Positions 1 to 9,965 are shown, counted from the first letter of the stretch. The stretch is 49,686 nucleotides of DNA from an uncultured Lachnospiraceae bacterium (GCA_902783375.1 CACZQN010000004.1:1-49686); one strand, 5' to 3'. Made by a program: numbers and translations. The notes: generated from the letters alone by a model not told the origin.

Positions 1-1546
1 GTCCAATTTCCGTGAAGGTCTGGACGTTCTGGAGTATTTCGTTTCCGCACATGGTGCCAGAAAAGGTCTTTCCGATACTGCTCTTCGTACAGCAGACTCC
101 GGTTACCTGACAAGACGTCTCGTCGATGTCTCTCAGGATCTGATCATCCGTGAGCCGGACTGCTCCGTCGGCAAAGAGGAACTTCCGGGCATGTGGGTAA
201 CCGCATTCATGGATGGAAAGGAACTGATCGAATCTCTCGAGGAGAGAATCACCGGTCGTGTATCCTGCGAGACCATCTATGATGATAACGGGGAGATGAT
301 TGTCAAGCGCAATCACATGATTACCCCGAAGAGAGCAGCAAGAATCTGTGCGAAGAAGGAGATCATCGAAGCAGGTGTCAATGCGAAGGTGAAGATCCGT
401 ACCGTCCTGACCTGCCGTTCCCACATCGGTGTCTGTGCAAAGTGCTACGGTTCCAACATGGCAACCGGTCAGCCGGTGCAGGTTGGTGAGGCTGTCGGTA
501 TCATCGCTGCACAGTCCATCGGTGAGCCGGGTACACAGCTGACCATGAGAACCTTCCATACCGGTGGTGTCGCCGGTGGCGATATCACACAGGGTCTTCC
601 GCGTGTCGAGGAACTTTTTGAGGCAAGAAAGCCGAAGGGTCTTGCGATCATCTCGGATATTGCCGGAAAAATCATGCTCCGCGATACGAAGAAGAAGAGA
701 GAGGTTGTCGTTACCAACGATGAGACCGGTGAATCCAAGACCTACCTGATCCCGTACGGATCCAGAATCAAGGTATATGATGACCAGGTCATCGAAGCCG
801 GTGATGAGCTGACAGAAGGTAGTGTCAACCCGCACGATATCCTGAAGATCAAGGGTGTCCGTGCCGTTCAGGATTATATGCTCCGCGAAGTGCAGCGTGT
901 ATATCGTCTGCAGGGCGTGGAAATCAACGATAAGCACATCGAGATGATCGTGCGCCAGATGCTGAAGAAAGTCCGGATTGAGACACAGGGCGATACCGAG
1001 TATCTGCCGGGTTCCATGGTCGATATTCTGGAATATGAAGATCTGAACGCACAGCTCGAGGAAGAGGGCTTCGAGAAGGCAGAAGGCAAGCAGATCATGC
1101 TTGGTATCACCAAGGCATCTCTTGCAACCAACTCCTTCCTGTCCGCTGCTTCCTTCCAGGAGACCACCAAGGTTCTGACGGAAGCTGCCATCAAGGGTAA
1201 GATCGATCCGCTGATCGGTCTGAAGGAGAACGTCATTCTCGGTAAGCTGATTCCGGCCGGAACCGGTATGAAGTATTACCGTTCCGTCAAACTCGACTCT
1301 GATGAGAATGCTGAATACTACAGCGACTATGATCTCACAGACAGTTATGATGACCACAATGCATTCGAGGGCGGCTATGAAGATATGAGCGCTGACGCCC
1401 AGGATGATGCAGAAGGTTTTACAGAGGACTTTGCTGATGCACCGGATACTGTAGAGGGCGACTTCAAAGATCAGGGTGCAGCAGAAGAGGACGATGCGTT
1501 CGAAGAAGATGTACTTGGTACAGATGATGAGAACGAAGAGGGCTGA
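1..1546 (+). CDS. rpoC: DNA-directed RNA polymerase subunit beta' (C-terminal part)
   Basis: This is the 3' end of rpoC, open from the first full codon at position 2 to the stop at 1544-1546, about 514 residues. RpoC forms the clamp and part of the active centre of RNA polymerase. The segment carries the conserved stretch around [18 protein letters not shown] at about 495-575, which includes trigger-loop/bridge-proximal sequence, and the [13 protein letters not shown] zinc-site-like segment just before it. The gene normally ends soon after the KYYRSVKL-like motif; here about 75 further residues follow that are very rich in Asp and Glu. The gene is truncated only by the window edge. It is followed by a strong hairpin and a convergent gene, so it is separated in transcription from rpsL. 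Confidence 0.98.
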   Translation, partial: SNFREGLDVLEYFVSAHGARKGLSDTALRTADSGYLTRRLVDVSQDLIIREPDCSVGKEELPGMWVTAFMDGKELIESLEERITGRVSCETIYDDNGEMIVKRNHMITPKRAARICAKKEIIEAGVNAKVKIRTVLTCRSHIGVCAKCYGSNMATGQPVQVGEAVGIIAAQSIGEPGTQLTMRTFHTGGVAGGDITQGLPRVEELFEARKPKGLAIISDIAGKIMLRDTKKKREVVVTNDETGESKTYLIPYGSRIKVYDDQVIEAGDELTEGSVNPHDILKIKGVRAVQDYMLREVQRVYRLQGVEINDKHIEMIVRQMLKKVRIETQGDTEYLPGSMVDILEYEDLNAQLEEEGFEKAEGKQIMLGITKASLATNSFLSAASFQETTKVLTEAAIKGKIDPLIGLKENVILGKLIPAGTGMKYYRSVKLDSDENAEYYSDYDLTDSYDDHNAFEGGYEDMSADAQDDAEGFTEDFADAPDTVEGDFKDQGAAEEDDAFEEDVLGTDDENEEG

Positions 1547-1584
1547 GAAGCTGTAGAACGTTCGCAAATGGAAGTATAAGAATA

Positions 1585-1660
1585 ACAGAGGCTGCCGCAT
1601 TTGCAGGTGATATCTCAGATATCACAGCAAAGGCGGCAGCCTCTGTTTCTCTGTTTGTTT
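1585..1660. terminator. Large hairpin terminator between rpoC and the convergent DUF4129 gene
   Basis: A 14-bp perfect stem (1585-1598 with 1633-1646) encloses a second stem (TTTGC/GCAAA) and a third 8-bp stem GTGATATC/GATATCAC with a TCA loop at 1607-1625, so nearly all of the 62 nt can pair. T-rich sequence follows on the plus strand. Its place between two convergent genes suggests that it ends the rpoBC transcript and possibly also the minus-strand operon. Confidence 0.85.
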
Positions 1661-1696
1661 CGACCTTTTGTCTGCGGATTGGTGTTCTTATACCTA

Positions 1697-3016
1697 TCAG
1701 CTGTTCCGATTTTCAAATGCTTTTGCAATTTGTGCATAACAATTGCGTGCGCTTTCGATGTCTTCAGAGGTGATGCTGTTGCCTGAACCATATCTCGCGC
1801 GTATATAGAGTGCACGAAGATCAGAAGAGGCGGTGTCCTTGAGATCCGCTGGTTCGGCATGCTGAATATCTGCTGAAGTCATGGCAGGTGCAAGCTTCAT
1901 GCCTTTGCTGGTCAGGAGACGGAGATACTTGCGGTAGATGTGACGGATCTCAGAGGCAGGAGAGCGCTTTGGAGTGGCCTGTTTTCTGCGACGGAAAAGG
2001 TTCCTGGGATCAGGGAGAGAGTTTTCCGCAGCGAATTCCTCAGTTTCTTCGTAATCTGACAAGCTTTCATTCTCTTGCTTCCTGCCTTTTCGAATCAGGT
2101 GAATGACAAACCACAGAAGCAGAATGACAACGATGGCGGCCAGGACATAGAGCAGGATCATCTGCCAGCCTTCCGGAAGATCGATGCCGGAATATGCAGG
2201 GGCAGGGGCAGGGGCGGCTGCCTCACCGGTTTCTTCCTGAAACTCTGGTATGAAGATCTCGGATTCAGATGAATCATATTCAAAAACCGGTTCTTCTGCC
2301 GGACCTTCCCGGTCAAAGAGACCGACCAGGAATCGTCCGATCTTCAGCAGCAGCCATGCAACCGGTGTCAGGATTAGTCGGATCAGTGGCAGCGAACCCT
2401 TCAGGATAGAGAACACGAGAAAAGATGCGATGGCAGCAAAGGTAGGAAATAAAAAGGTTGTTCCCAGGTTCAGCAGTTTCCAGTGCCGGTCCATGTCAAC
2501 GACCATCCGCATGATGCGGAGCGAATAGATGGCACAGAACAGGAAACCGATCAGCCAGTACATGGCCGCAAGGGAGAAGAAAAGTCCCGGGTTCATCACG
2601 CTGTTAGCCATATTGGCAAGGTAGATCAATAAGCAGGCAAGCAGTGGAATCCGGATGCGGCTCTTATACTCATCAGCCGTCAGGTAAAAGCGACCGGAAG
2701 TTAAGAATAAGATAACATAGGCAGATACCGCTGCGAACGAGATCAGGGAAGGTACGGAGGCCGCTTCCCCGAACAGTGCAGGAAAGAGAACAATAGCCGA
2801 GAATACAGCGAGCTCTGGAACCAGGGAAAAGATGAACCGGAAGATCCCGATCTGTGCCTGTACCGGAGCGGTCGCAACGAACAGGGAAACAAGAAAAGCA
2901 AGCAACGCAAACAGAACCGCCAGCCTCTGGTCCAGATGGACAGGAGGCAGGAGGCTGACAAAGCAGAAGAAGAGGCAGATATCGCCGGTCAGGCGGCTTG
3001 CGGTGGTTGATTTCAT
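1697..3016 (-). CDS. Multi-pass membrane protein with C-terminal DUF4129-like domain
   Basis: This 439-residue protein has about eight or nine hydrophobic segments (residues ~10-230 and one at ~275-300), a charged linker rich in Glu/Pro/Ala, and a cytoplasmic C-terminal domain. The C-terminal part, with the pattern RHIYRKYLRLL and later LRALYIRARYGS, resembles the DUF4129 domain found at the end of TgpA-type transglutaminases or next to DUF58/MoxR genes. The start ATG overlaps the stop of the upstream DUF58 gene by four bases (ATGA, 3013-3016), so the two are probably translationally coupled. The biochemical role is unknown; by context it is the membrane partner of a MoxR-DUF58 module. No transglutaminase core is present in this locus. 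Confidence 0.8.
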   Translation of the reverse strand: MKSTTASRLTGDICLFFCFVSLLPPVHLDQRLAVLFALLAFLVSLFVATAPVQAQIGIFRFIFSLVPELAVFSAIVLFPALFGEAASVPSLISFAAVSAYVILFLTSGRFYLTADEYKSRIRIPLLACLLIYLANMANSVMNPGLFFSLAAMYWLIGFLFCAIYSLRIMRMVVDMDRHWKLLNLGTTFLFPTFAAIASFLVFSILKGSLPLIRLILTPVAWLLLKIGRFLVGLFDREGPAEEPVFEYDSSESEIFIPEFQEETGEAAAPAPAPAYSGIDLPEGWQMILLYVLAAIVVILLLWFVIHLIRKGRKQENESLSDYEETEEFAAENSLPDPRNLFRRRKQATPKRSPASEIRHIYRKYLRLLTSKGMKLAPAMTSADIQHAEPADLKDTASSDLRALYIRARYGSGNSITSEDIESARNCYAQIAKAFENRNS

Positions 3017-4065
3017 ATGTCTGCGTCCAGTGTCAGGACCGGATGGCCGGAATGAATCCGGAGTTCATCCAGAAGTGACTGATAGGAAGTTTCAACAGTT
3101 TCATCGAAAGGATCCGGGGTCAGGATGATCAGGCTGGTGTCGGTGATCCGTTCCTCGGTGCAGCTCTGTAACAGGGATTCAAAGCTATGATATCCGACCA
3201 GACGGGAGAGACCGATTCTGCGGAGAAGCGTGTGCAGATGCGTGCGTCCAAGCCCTTCCGGCAGGCTGAAAAGGTCGCCGTTGGAGCGAAGTGCATAGGG
3301 AATCTTGCGTGATTCCAGAAGTTCGCAGGTCCCGCGTACGAGCTGCATCAGCTTTTCCATCTGTCCCTTTCCGGTCCGGTCCATATTGACCAGAATCATG
3401 GCGGTCTGATCTGTCGTGTGATCCTGCTGCCGCACCATGAGGTGGCCGGCTTTTGCCGTGGCCATCCAGGAGATCTGTTTCATGGGCTCTCTGCCGGTGT
3501 AGTCCCGGTACCCCGAGATCATGCCGGGGTCTTCATGCAGAAAGCGTCTGACAGAGACGTCGCCCAGAAAACCGCCCAGTGTGCGGGTGAGTTCAGCAGG
3601 GGCGGCAGCAGCGGTGCATACGATGCTGATACCGATATCGTCTGAGTGAACGATCTGCCGGAGACCGAGCAGATCACCCATTTCGAGATAGTATCTGCCC
3701 AGTTCGTGCATGCCCCGGTCGTTCAGCTTCAGATGCACCTTTCCGCGAAATTGTCTGTGCGGGAGCAGATACATCCGGTGATGGATCCGAAGACCGGCCA
3801 CGTCACGGGTGGCATAGCGCTTCTCCCATTCGGGAGACTCTGCCAGTTTGACCGCGTCCGTAAACTGAAGGCTGAAGCCGGCGGAGAGAATGGGCAGGCT
3901 GCTCACATTCTGAACGGTATAGCGGAGAGTGATGATCTCTTCCGGTTCGACCAGGGTCATGTCTGCATCGAGCTGTACACGCATCCGCCTGAAACGGCTG
4001 TTCAGACTGATCCATTCGAGGACGATCAGGATCAGAATCGAGCATGTCAGGATAAAAGCAATCAT
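3013..4065 (-). CDS. DUF58 domain-containing membrane protein (module 1)
   Basis: A 350-residue protein beginning with one membrane segment (MIAFILTC... to about residue 18), followed by a beta-rich region and a DUF58 region. The core motif is DYTGREPMKQISWMATAK, the DUF58 hallmark of Arg/Pro-rich residues before an I-x-W, at about residues 185-202. DUF58 proteins have a von Willebrand A-like fold and occur almost always beside MoxR AAA+ ATPases. The reading frame stays open upstream to 4332, but that part lies inside the ATPase gene; the ATG at 4065 has a GGAGG site 5 bases upstream and starts 16 bases after the ATPase stop, so it is chosen here. The stop overlaps the next gene. Confidence 0.88.
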   Translation of the reverse strand: MIAFILTCSILILIVLEWISLNSRFRRMRVQLDADMTLVEPEEIITLRYTVQNVSSLPILSAGFSLQFTDAVKLAESPEWEKRYATRDVAGLRIHHRMYLLPHRQFRGKVHLKLNDRGMHELGRYYLEMGDLLGLRQIVHSDDIGISIVCTAAAAPAELTRTLGGFLGDVSVRRFLHEDPGMISGYRDYTGREPMKQISWMATAKAGHLMVRQQDHTTDQTAMILVNMDRTGKGQMEKLMQLVRGTCELLESRKIPYALRSNGDLFSLPEGLGRTHLHTLLRRIGLSRLVGYHSFESLLQSCTEERITDTSLIILTPDPFDETVETSYQSLLDELRIHSGHPVLTLDADI

Positions 4066-4081
4066 GGTTCCTCCGTCTGTA

Positions 4082-5023
4082 TCAGATCTTTTCAAGCGGA
4101 ACCGGAATCTCATCCAGAACATTCCGGATATAGCGGCGGGAATCGAGGTGGGAATTCTCCTGCAGGATGATTCTGTGCGCGAGTGTTGCTTCAGCTTCCG
4201 CCTTGATATCCTCAGGAATGACGTAGTCACGCCCGGAGATGGCTGCCCGGATCTGGCTTGCGCGGTAAAGGGCCAGGGCGCCTCTCGTGGAGACCCCGGT
4301 CTGAACCAGGGAATTCTTTCTGGTTTCTTCAATAATATTCATCAGATATTCTGCAAGTTCATCCGAAACCTGTACTTCCGGGAAAGCCTTTCGCGCAGCC
4401 AGAATCTCATCCGGCCCTGCAACCTGCGCCAGATCGGCAAGAAGATCTTTGCTGTCAGGCCTTCTGAGGACCGAGATTTCCTGTCCTCTTGTCATGTATC
4501 CGAGCGACAGGCGCATGAAGAAGCGGTCAAGCTGTGCTTCCGGCAATGGAAATGTCCCGAAGGATTCGATCGGGTTCTGCGTCGCCATGACGAGATACGG
4601 TTCTTCCATCGGGAAGGTTTTGCCGTCGACGGAGATCTGTTTTTCTTCCATGACTTCCAGCAGAGCCGACTGGCTCCGGGGCGTGGCGCGGTTGATCTCA
4701 TCCGCAAGTACGACCTGCGCGAAAAGCGGTCCGGGCCGGAACTCGAATTCGCCGGTCTTCTGATTATAGAAGTGGATTCCGGTCAGATCCGACGGGAGCA
4801 GATCCGGTGTGAACTGGATGCGCCTGAAATCACCGCCGATGCTCTTGGCAAATGCCCGGAGAAGCATCGTTTTGCCGGTGCCCGGCAGGTCCTCCAGCAG
4901 GATGTGGCCGCCGGCGATCAGGCAGATCACCGCCTGCTCGATTACATCGTCCTTGCCGATGATGATCTTCGCGCAGTTCTCTGTGATCTTCTTCTTTAAG
5001 CTGACAAACTGTTCTGTGTTCAT
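4082..5023 (-). CDS. MoxR-family AAA+ ATPase (module 1)
   Basis: A 313-residue AAA+ ATPase of the MoxR group, thought to act as a chaperone-like remodeller for partner proteins. Visible motifs are Walker A LPGTGKT (about residue 45), Walker B VVLADEINRA (about 105), sensor 1 MATQNP (about 150) and the sensor 2 region STRGALAL near residue 245. It is the first gene of a three-gene minus-strand operon with DUF58 and DUF4129 proteins. A promoter lies directly upstream. It shares its architecture with a second MoxR at 40.7 kb but clearly differs in sequence, so the two are paralogues rather than a recent duplication. The substrate is unknown. Confidence 0.93.
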   Translation of the reverse strand: MNTEQFVSLKKKITENCAKIIIGKDDVIEQAVICLIAGGHILLEDLPGTGKTMLLRAFAKSIGGDFRRIQFTPDLLPSDLTGIHFYNQKTGEFEFRPGPLFAQVVLADEINRATPRSQSALLEVMEEKQISVDGKTFPMEEPYLVMATQNPIESFGTFPLPEAQLDRFFMRLSLGYMTRGQEISVLRRPDSKDLLADLAQVAGPDEILAARKAFPEVQVSDELAEYLMNIIEETRKNSLVQTGVSTRGALALYRASQIRAAISGRDYVIPEDIKAEAEATLAHRIILQENSHLDSRRYIRNVLDEIPVPLEKI

Positions 5024-5068
5024 ATCTGTATCCCTCTGAAAATGCTGTCTTGATCGAAACTGATTTCT

Positions 5069-5097
5069 ATTGTATTCCGCGGGTATCCTTTTTTCAA
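5069..5097 (-). promoter_or_regulatory. Promoter of the MoxR-DUF58-DUF4129 operon
   Basis: On the minus strand there is TTGAAA (5092-5097), a 17-base spacer and TACAAT (5069-5074), a good match to the housekeeping sigma consensus. It lies about 45 bases upstream of the MoxR start codon and is divergent from the rpsL promoter. Confidence 0.7.
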
Positions 5098-5148
5098 GAG
5101 ATGTTTTGGACGGAAGGTTTTGTCCGGGATATATTTTTCAAGGTATAC

Positions 5149-5177
5149 TTGACAGACTCGGATTTTTCATATATACT
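5149..5177 (+). promoter_or_regulatory. Promoter of the rpsL-rpsG-fusA operon
   Basis: TTGACA (5149-5154), a 17-base spacer and TATACT (5172-5177) match the vegetative consensus almost perfectly. The predicted leader before rpsL is about 95 nt and contains GGTGT...ACACC and CCCGGAAGGG stem possibilities. This own promoter is needed because the rpoC transcript is cut off by a terminator and an opposing operon. Confidence 0.85.
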
Positions 5178-5279
5178 GATCTGGTCTGCGACCTCGTAGA
5201 TGTTTTTTGGTGTGGGTAAGACATCAGAAACACCCGGAAGGGTTGCGGCATAAAATATTTGAAGAAGGAGGTGAAATCA

Positions 5280-5699
5280 ATGCCAACTTTTAATCAGCTC
5301 GTCAGAAAAGGAAGACAGACCATCGCTAAGAAGTCTACTGCTCCTGCTCTGCAGAGAGGCGTGAACTCTCTGAGAAAGACGACGATCGAGCACTCTTCTC
5401 CGCAGAAGAGAGGTGTCTGCACAGCAGTCAGAACAGCAACACCGAAGAAGCCGAACTCCGCGCTTCGTAAGATCGCCAGAGTACGTCTTTCCAACGGTAT
5501 CGAGGTTACGAGTTATATTCCGGGTGAAGGCCACAACCTTCAGGAGCATAGCGTCGTTCTCATCCGTGGCGGCAGAGTTAAGGACCTTCCTGGTACCAGA
5601 TATCACATCATTCGTGGTACCCTTGATACCGCTGGTGTGGCGAAGAGACGCCAGGCCCGCAGTAAGTATGGTGCGAAGAGACCGAAAGATGCGAAATAA
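5280..5699 (+). CDS. rpsL: 30S ribosomal protein S12
   Basis: A 139-residue S12 protein starting [13 protein letters not shown]12 sits at the decoding centre of the small subunit. The ATG at 5280 has a perfect AAGGAGGTGA site at 5265-5274; an in-frame ATG at 5259 precedes that site and is rejected. The loops [11 protein letters not shown] and [13 protein letters not shown] carry the lysines (E. coli K42 and K87 equivalents) that change in streptomycin-resistant mutants; both are wild type here. Length and sequence are typical of Clostridia. It is the first gene of the str operon. Confidence 0.98.
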   Translation: MPTFNQLVRKGRQTIAKKSTAPALQRGVNSLRKTTIEHSSPQKRGVCTAVRTATPKKPNSALRKIARVRLSNGIEVTSYIPGEGHNLQEHSVVLIRGGRVKDLPGTRYHIIRGTLDTAGVAKRRQARSKYGAKRPKDAK

Positions 5700-5801
5700 T
5701 TTCGGATGATCGCGAAGTGATGTGGATCAGGATTTAAGGATTAAAAGTGCCGGATTGATTTTACTGTTTGTAAATAGTCCTGGCACGAACACGAAAAACC
5801 T

Positions 5802-5816
5802 GCGGGAGATTCCCGC
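5802..5816 (+). other. Short hairpin in the rpsL-rpsG spacer
   Basis: GCGGGA and TCCCGC (5802-5807 and 5811-5816) form a 6-bp stem with a 3-nt loop in the 173-base spacer. It has no U-run, so it is not an intrinsic terminator. In E. coli the rpsL-rpsG spacer binds S7 for feedback control; a similar role here is only a guess. Confidence 0.35.
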
Positions 5817-5833
5817 GGCTCGTGAGTACCTGA

Positions 5834-6343
<510 letters not shown>

Positions 6344-6409
6344 TTCAGTCATTGAGTATATGTTTGTCGTTGCTCCCTGACATGAATGAACGAGATAGGA
6401 GGGAATTAC

Positions 6410-8530
6410 TTGGCCCAGAGAGAATATCCTTTGGAAAGAACCAGAAACATCGGTATTATGGCTCATATCGATGCAGGTAAGACCACGCTGACAGAGCGTA
6501 TCTTATTCTACACTGGTGTTAACTATAAGATCGGTGATACCCATGAAGGTACTGCTACCATGGACTGGATGGCCCAGGAGCAGGAGAGAGGTATCACGAT
6601 TACATCTGCGGCGACCACCTGTCATTGGACCCTCGAGAAAGAGGGCAAGCCGATGCCAGGTGCGCTGGAGCACAGAATCAACATCATCGATACACCGGGA
6701 CACGTTGACTTCACCGTCGAAGTTGAGCGTTCCCTCAGAGTCCTTGATGGTGCAGTCGGTGTCTTCTGCGCAAAGGGCGGCGTTGAGCCACAGTCTGAGA
6801 ACGTATGGCGTCAGGCTGACCAGTACAACGTACCTCGTATGGCATTTATCAACAAGATGGATATCCTTGGCGCAAACTTCTATGGCGCTGTCGAGCAGAT
6901 CAAGACCAAGCTCGGCAAGAACCCGGTAGTTCTGCAGCTGCCGATCGGCAAAGAGGATACTTTCAAGGGTGTTGTCGACCTGTTTGAGATGAAGGCCTAT
7001 GTCTTCGAAGGCGATAAGGGCGAAAACATCATCGTCGGTGACATTCCGGAAGATATGGTTGATGACTGCGAGCTGTACCGTCAGGAACTCATTGAGAAGT
7101 GCTGCGAGCTCGACGACGATCTCATGATGCAGTACCTCGAAGGTGAGGAACCGTCTGTTGCTGATATGAAGGCAGCACTGAGAAAGGGTACCATCGCCGG
7201 TACCGCAATTCCGGTCTGCTGTGGTTCCGCATACAGAAACAAGGGTGTTCAGAAGCTCCTCGATGCAGTGCTTGAGTACATGCCTGCACCGACCGATATC
7301 CCGGACATCCAGGGTGTGGATATGAATGGCAACGAAGTTGTCAGACACAGTTCTGATTCCGAGCCTTTCTCCGCACTTGCATTCAAGATTATGACTGACC
7401 CGTTTGTCGGTAAGCTTGCATTCTTCCGTGTGTATTCCGGTGTCCTGAAGTCCGGTTCCTACGTTCTGAATGCAACCAAGGGCAGAAAAGAGCGTGTCGG
7501 CCGTATCCTTCAGATGCATGCAAATAAGAGAACTGAGCTGGAAGAGGTCTTCTCCGGTGATATCGCTGCTGCTGTCGGTCTCAAGGAGACCGGTACCGGT
7601 GATACGATCTGCGATGAGCAGCATCCGGTTATCCTCGAGTCCATGGAGTTCCCGGAGCCGGTTATCGAGCTCGCAATCGAGCCGAAGACCAAAGCCGGCC
7701 AGGGCAAGCTTGGCGAAGCGCTTGCAAAGCTTGCAGAAGAAGATCCGACCTTCCGCGCACATACCGACCAGGAGACTGGCCAGACCATCATTGCCGGAAT
7801 GGGCGAGCTGCATCTGGATATCATCGTAGACCGTCTGCTGCGTGAGTTCAACGTTGAAGCAAACGTCGGCGCACCGCAGGTTGCCTACAAAGAAGCGATC
7901 ACCAAAGCCTGCGACGTCGAAGCAAAGTATGTCAGACAGTCCGGTGGACGTGGTCAGTATGGACATTGTAAAGTCAAGTTCGAGCCGCTCGATGTCAACT
8001 CCGCAGAAACCTTTACCTGCGAGTCCACCGTCGTCGGTGGTGCGATTCCGAAGGAATACATCCAGCCGATCTTCGATGGTATCGAGGAAGCAACCAAGGC
8101 AGGTATCCTTGGCGGATTCCCGGTCATCGGTGTGCATGCGAACGTCTATGATGGTTCCTACCATGAGGTCGACTCCTCCGAGATGGCTTTCCATGTTGCC
8201 GGTTCTATGGCAATGAAGGAAGCGATGCAGAAGGGTGCTTCTGTTCTCGTTGAGCCGATCATGAAGGTCGAAGTTACCATGCCGGAAGAGTACATGGGCG
8301 ACGTTATCGGTGATATCAACTCCCGTCGTGGCCGTATCGAAGGTATGGAAGACATCGGCGGTGGTAAGATGGTCAAGGGCTTCGTTCCGCTGGCTGAGAT
8401 GTTCGGTTATGCAACCGACCTCAGAAGCCGTACCCAGGGCCGTGGTAACTACTCCATGTTCTTCGATCACTATGAGCAGGTTCCGAAGAATGTCCAGGAT
8501 AAGGTTCTTTCCGCAAAGACCGGAAAGTAA
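6410..8530 (+). CDS. fusA: Elongation factor G
   Basis: A 706-residue translocase GTPase. The GTPase motifs are AHIDAGKTT (P loop), DTPGH (G3) and NKMD (G4), followed by the usual domains II to V, with a GMGELHLDI segment in domain III and [10 protein letters not shown] in domain V. The start is TTG at 6410, with AGGAGGG at 6398-6404. An upstream ATG at 6386 in the same frame would add eight residues absent from the family and has no ribosome site after position 6386 that could serve it, so TTG is preferred. The protein then begins (M)[14 protein letters not shown], as expected for Clostridia. Confidence 0.97.
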   Translation: MAQREYPLERTRNIGIMAHIDAGKTTLTERILFYTGVNYKIGDTHEGTATMDWMAQEQERGITITSAATTCHWTLEKEGKPMPGALEHRINIIDTPGHVDFTVEVERSLRVLDGAVGVFCAKGGVEPQSENVWRQADQYNVPRMAFINKMDILGANFYGAVEQIKTKLGKNPVVLQLPIGKEDTFKGVVDLFEMKAYVFEGDKGENIIVGDIPEDMVDDCELYRQELIEKCCELDDDLMMQYLEGEEPSVADMKAALRKGTIAGTAIPVCCGSAYRNKGVQKLLDAVLEYMPAPTDIPDIQGVDMNGNEVVRHSSDSEPFSALAFKIMTDPFVGKLAFFRVYSGVLKSGSYVLNATKGRKERVGRILQMHANKRTELEEVFSGDIAAAVGLKETGTGDTICDEQHPVILESMEFPEPVIELAIEPKTKAGQGKLGEALAKLAEEDPTFRAHTDQETGQTIIAGMGELHLDIIVDRLLREFNVEANVGAPQVAYKEAITKACDVEAKYVRQSGGRGQYGHCKVKFEPLDVNSAETFTCESTVVGGAIPKEYIQPIFDGIEEATKAGILGGFPVIGVHANVYDGSYHEVDSSEMAFHVAGSMAMKEAMQKGASVLVEPIMKVEVTMPEEYMGDVIGDINSRRGRIEGMEDIGGGKMVKGFVPLAEMFGYATDLRSRTQGRGNYSMFFDHYEQVPKNVQDKVLSAKTGK

Positions 8531-8557
8531 TCTTCATTCCGCGAATATAATTTTGCG

Positions 8558-8586
8558 TTTACAAATGAGACCATTTGTAGTATAAT
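8558..8586 (+). promoter_or_regulatory. tuf promoter with an inverted repeat in the spacer
   Basis: TTTACA (8558-8563), 17 bases and TATAAT (8581-8586) form a strong promoter 55 bases before tuf. A perfect 8-bp dyad, TACAAATG at 8560-8567 and CATTTGTA at 8572-8579 with 4 bases between, fills the spacer between the -35 and -10 elements. Such placement is typical of an operator, but the regulator is unknown. Confidence 0.7.
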
Positions 8587-8640
8587 TGCATTTACTGGAG
8601 ACGAAGGGTCTTCATAAGCTTAATAAGGAGGAATAATCCA

Positions 8641-9825
8641 ATGGCAAAAGCAAAGTTCGAAAGAACAAAACCACATTGCAATATCGGCACCATCGGTCAC
8701 GTTGACCATGGTAAGACCACTCTGACTGCTGCTATCACCCTCGTTCTCTCCAAGAGACTCGGTGGCCAGGCTGTCGCATTCGATCAGATCGACAAGGCTC
8801 CGGAAGAGAGAGAAAGAGGTATCACCATTTCCACCGCTCACGTTGAGTATGAGACCGAGCATCGTCACTACGCTCACGTGTACTGCCCGGGCCATGCTGA
8901 CTATGTCAAGAACATGATCACCGGTGCTGCTCAGATGGATGGTGCTATCCTGGTTGTTGCAGCTACTGATGGTGTTATGGCTCAGACAAAGGAGCACATC
9001 CTTCTGTCCCGTCAGGTAGGCGTTCCTTACATCGTTGTATTCCTGAACAAGTGCGACATGGTTGACGATCCGGAGCTCATCGAGCTCGTCGAGATGGAAG
9101 TCACCGAGCAGCTTGAAGAGTACGGCTTCGAAGGCTGCCCGATCGTTAAGGGTTCTGCTCTGAAGGCTCTTGAGGATCCGGACGGCGAGTGGGGCGACAA
9201 GATCATGGAGCTTATGGATACAGTTGACAGCTATATTCCGGATCCGGTTCGTGACACAGATAAGCCGTTCCTGATGCCTGTCGAGGACGTCTTCACCATC
9301 ACTGGTCGTGGTACCGTTGCTACCGGCCGTGTTGAGAGAGGTACTCTGCATCTGAACGATCCTCTTGAGATCGTAGGTGGTCGTGAAGAGAACCGTACAA
9401 CCGTTACAACCGGTATCGAGATGTTCCGTAAGCTCCTCGATGAGGCTGAGGCTGGTGATAACATCGGCTGCCTGCTTCGTGGTGTAAACCGTGACGAGAT
9501 CGAAAGAGGACAGGTCCTCTGCAAGCCGGGCACCGTTACCTGCCATAAGAAGTATACCGCTCAGGTTTACGTTCTTACCAAGGACGAGGGTGGCCGTCAT
9601 ACACCGTTCTTCAACAACTATCGTCCGCAGTTCTATTTCAGAACAACTGACGTGACTGGTGTTGTTACTCTTCCGGCTGGCACAGAGATGTGCATGCCTG
9701 GCGATAACGTTGAGATGACCATCGAGCTCATCCATCCGATCGCTATGGAGCAGGGTCTTTCCTTCGCTATCCGTGAAGGTGGCCGTACTGTAGGTTCCGG
9801 CAGAGTTGTTACCATCATCGAGTAA
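8641..9825 (+). CDS. tuf: Elongation factor Tu (with Asp-to-Tyr change in the G3 motif)
   Basis: A 394-residue EF-Tu that brings aminoacyl-tRNA to the ribosome. P loop HVDHGKTT, switch I RGITIS and G4 NKCD are intact. The G3 motif, normally DCPGH, reads YCPGH: codon 81 at 8881-8883 is TAC where GAC is expected. This Asp is nearly invariant and helps to hold Mg2+ in GTP-bound EF-Tu, so the change is either a sequencing or assembly error, a strain mutation or a real oddity (see findings). Start ATG has AAGGAGGA 8 bases upstream. Codon use is strongly biased, as expected for a highly expressed gene. Own promoter and a strong terminator make it monocistronic. Confidence 0.97.
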   Translation: MAKAKFERTKPHCNIGTIGHVDHGKTTLTAAITLVLSKRLGGQAVAFDQIDKAPEERERGITISTAHVEYETEHRHYAHVYCPGHADYVKNMITGAAQMDGAILVVAATDGVMAQTKEHILLSRQVGVPYIVVFLNKCDMVDDPELIELVEMEVTEQLEEYGFEGCPIVKGSALKALEDPDGEWGDKIMELMDTVDSYIPDPVRDTDKPFLMPVEDVFTITGRGTVATGRVERGTLHLNDPLEIVGGREENRTTVTTGIEMFRKLLDEAEAGDNIGCLLRGVNRDEIERGQVLCKPGTVTCHKKYTAQVYVLTKDEGGRHTPFFNNYRPQFYFRTTDVTGVVTLPAGTEMCMPGDNVEMTIELIHPIAMEQGLSFAIREGGRTVGSGRVVTIIE

Positions 9826-9860
9826 TTTTATCTCGCTGATAGGTTAAAGCCAGAATTTCC

Positions 9861-9895
9861 GCCCCGGGATGCAAATCCCGGGGCGTTTTTCTTTT
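9861..9895 (+). terminator. Intrinsic terminator after tuf
   Basis: A perfect 10-bp stem (GCCCCGGGAT at 9861-9870, ATCCCGGGGC at 9875-9884) with a 4-nt loop is followed by GTTTTTCTTTT. It separates tuf from the toxin-antitoxin operon. Confidence 0.95.
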
Positions 9896-9898
9896 GTC

Positions 9899-9946
9899 TT
9901 GACATTTCGCGGAATCCGCTATATTCTTTAGGTGGGATATCCCACC
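9899..9946 (+). promoter_or_regulatory. Toxin-antitoxin promoter with 16-bp palindromic operator
   Basis: TTGACA (9899-9904), a 17-base spacer and TATTCT (9922-9927; TATATT at 9920 is an alternative) are followed at once by the perfect palindrome GGTGGGATATCCCACC at 9931-9946. Transcription would start inside the palindrome. This is the usual layout for autorepression by an antitoxin or toxin-antitoxin complex. Confidence 0.8.
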
Positions 9947-9965
9947 ATAGAACATGGAGGCTGAC

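Noticed and set aside
1601-1786. Small gene in the rpoC-DUF4129 junction
   Set aside because: The open frame overlaps the terminator hairpin and the end of the opposite gene, with no start signal.
3013-4332. Longer DUF58 protein starting at 4332
   Set aside because: The first 89 codons lie inside the MoxR gene, read as non-conserved sequence and end right before a well-placed GGAGG-ATG start at 4065.
6503-8470. A 655-codon open frame antisense to fusA, and similar long antisense frames over 18106-19719, 20166-21833, 33786-35903 and 42862-44388
   Set aside because: They lie fully opposite well-supported genes, have no ribosome sites or family motifs, and are what strong codon bias at this GC content produces.
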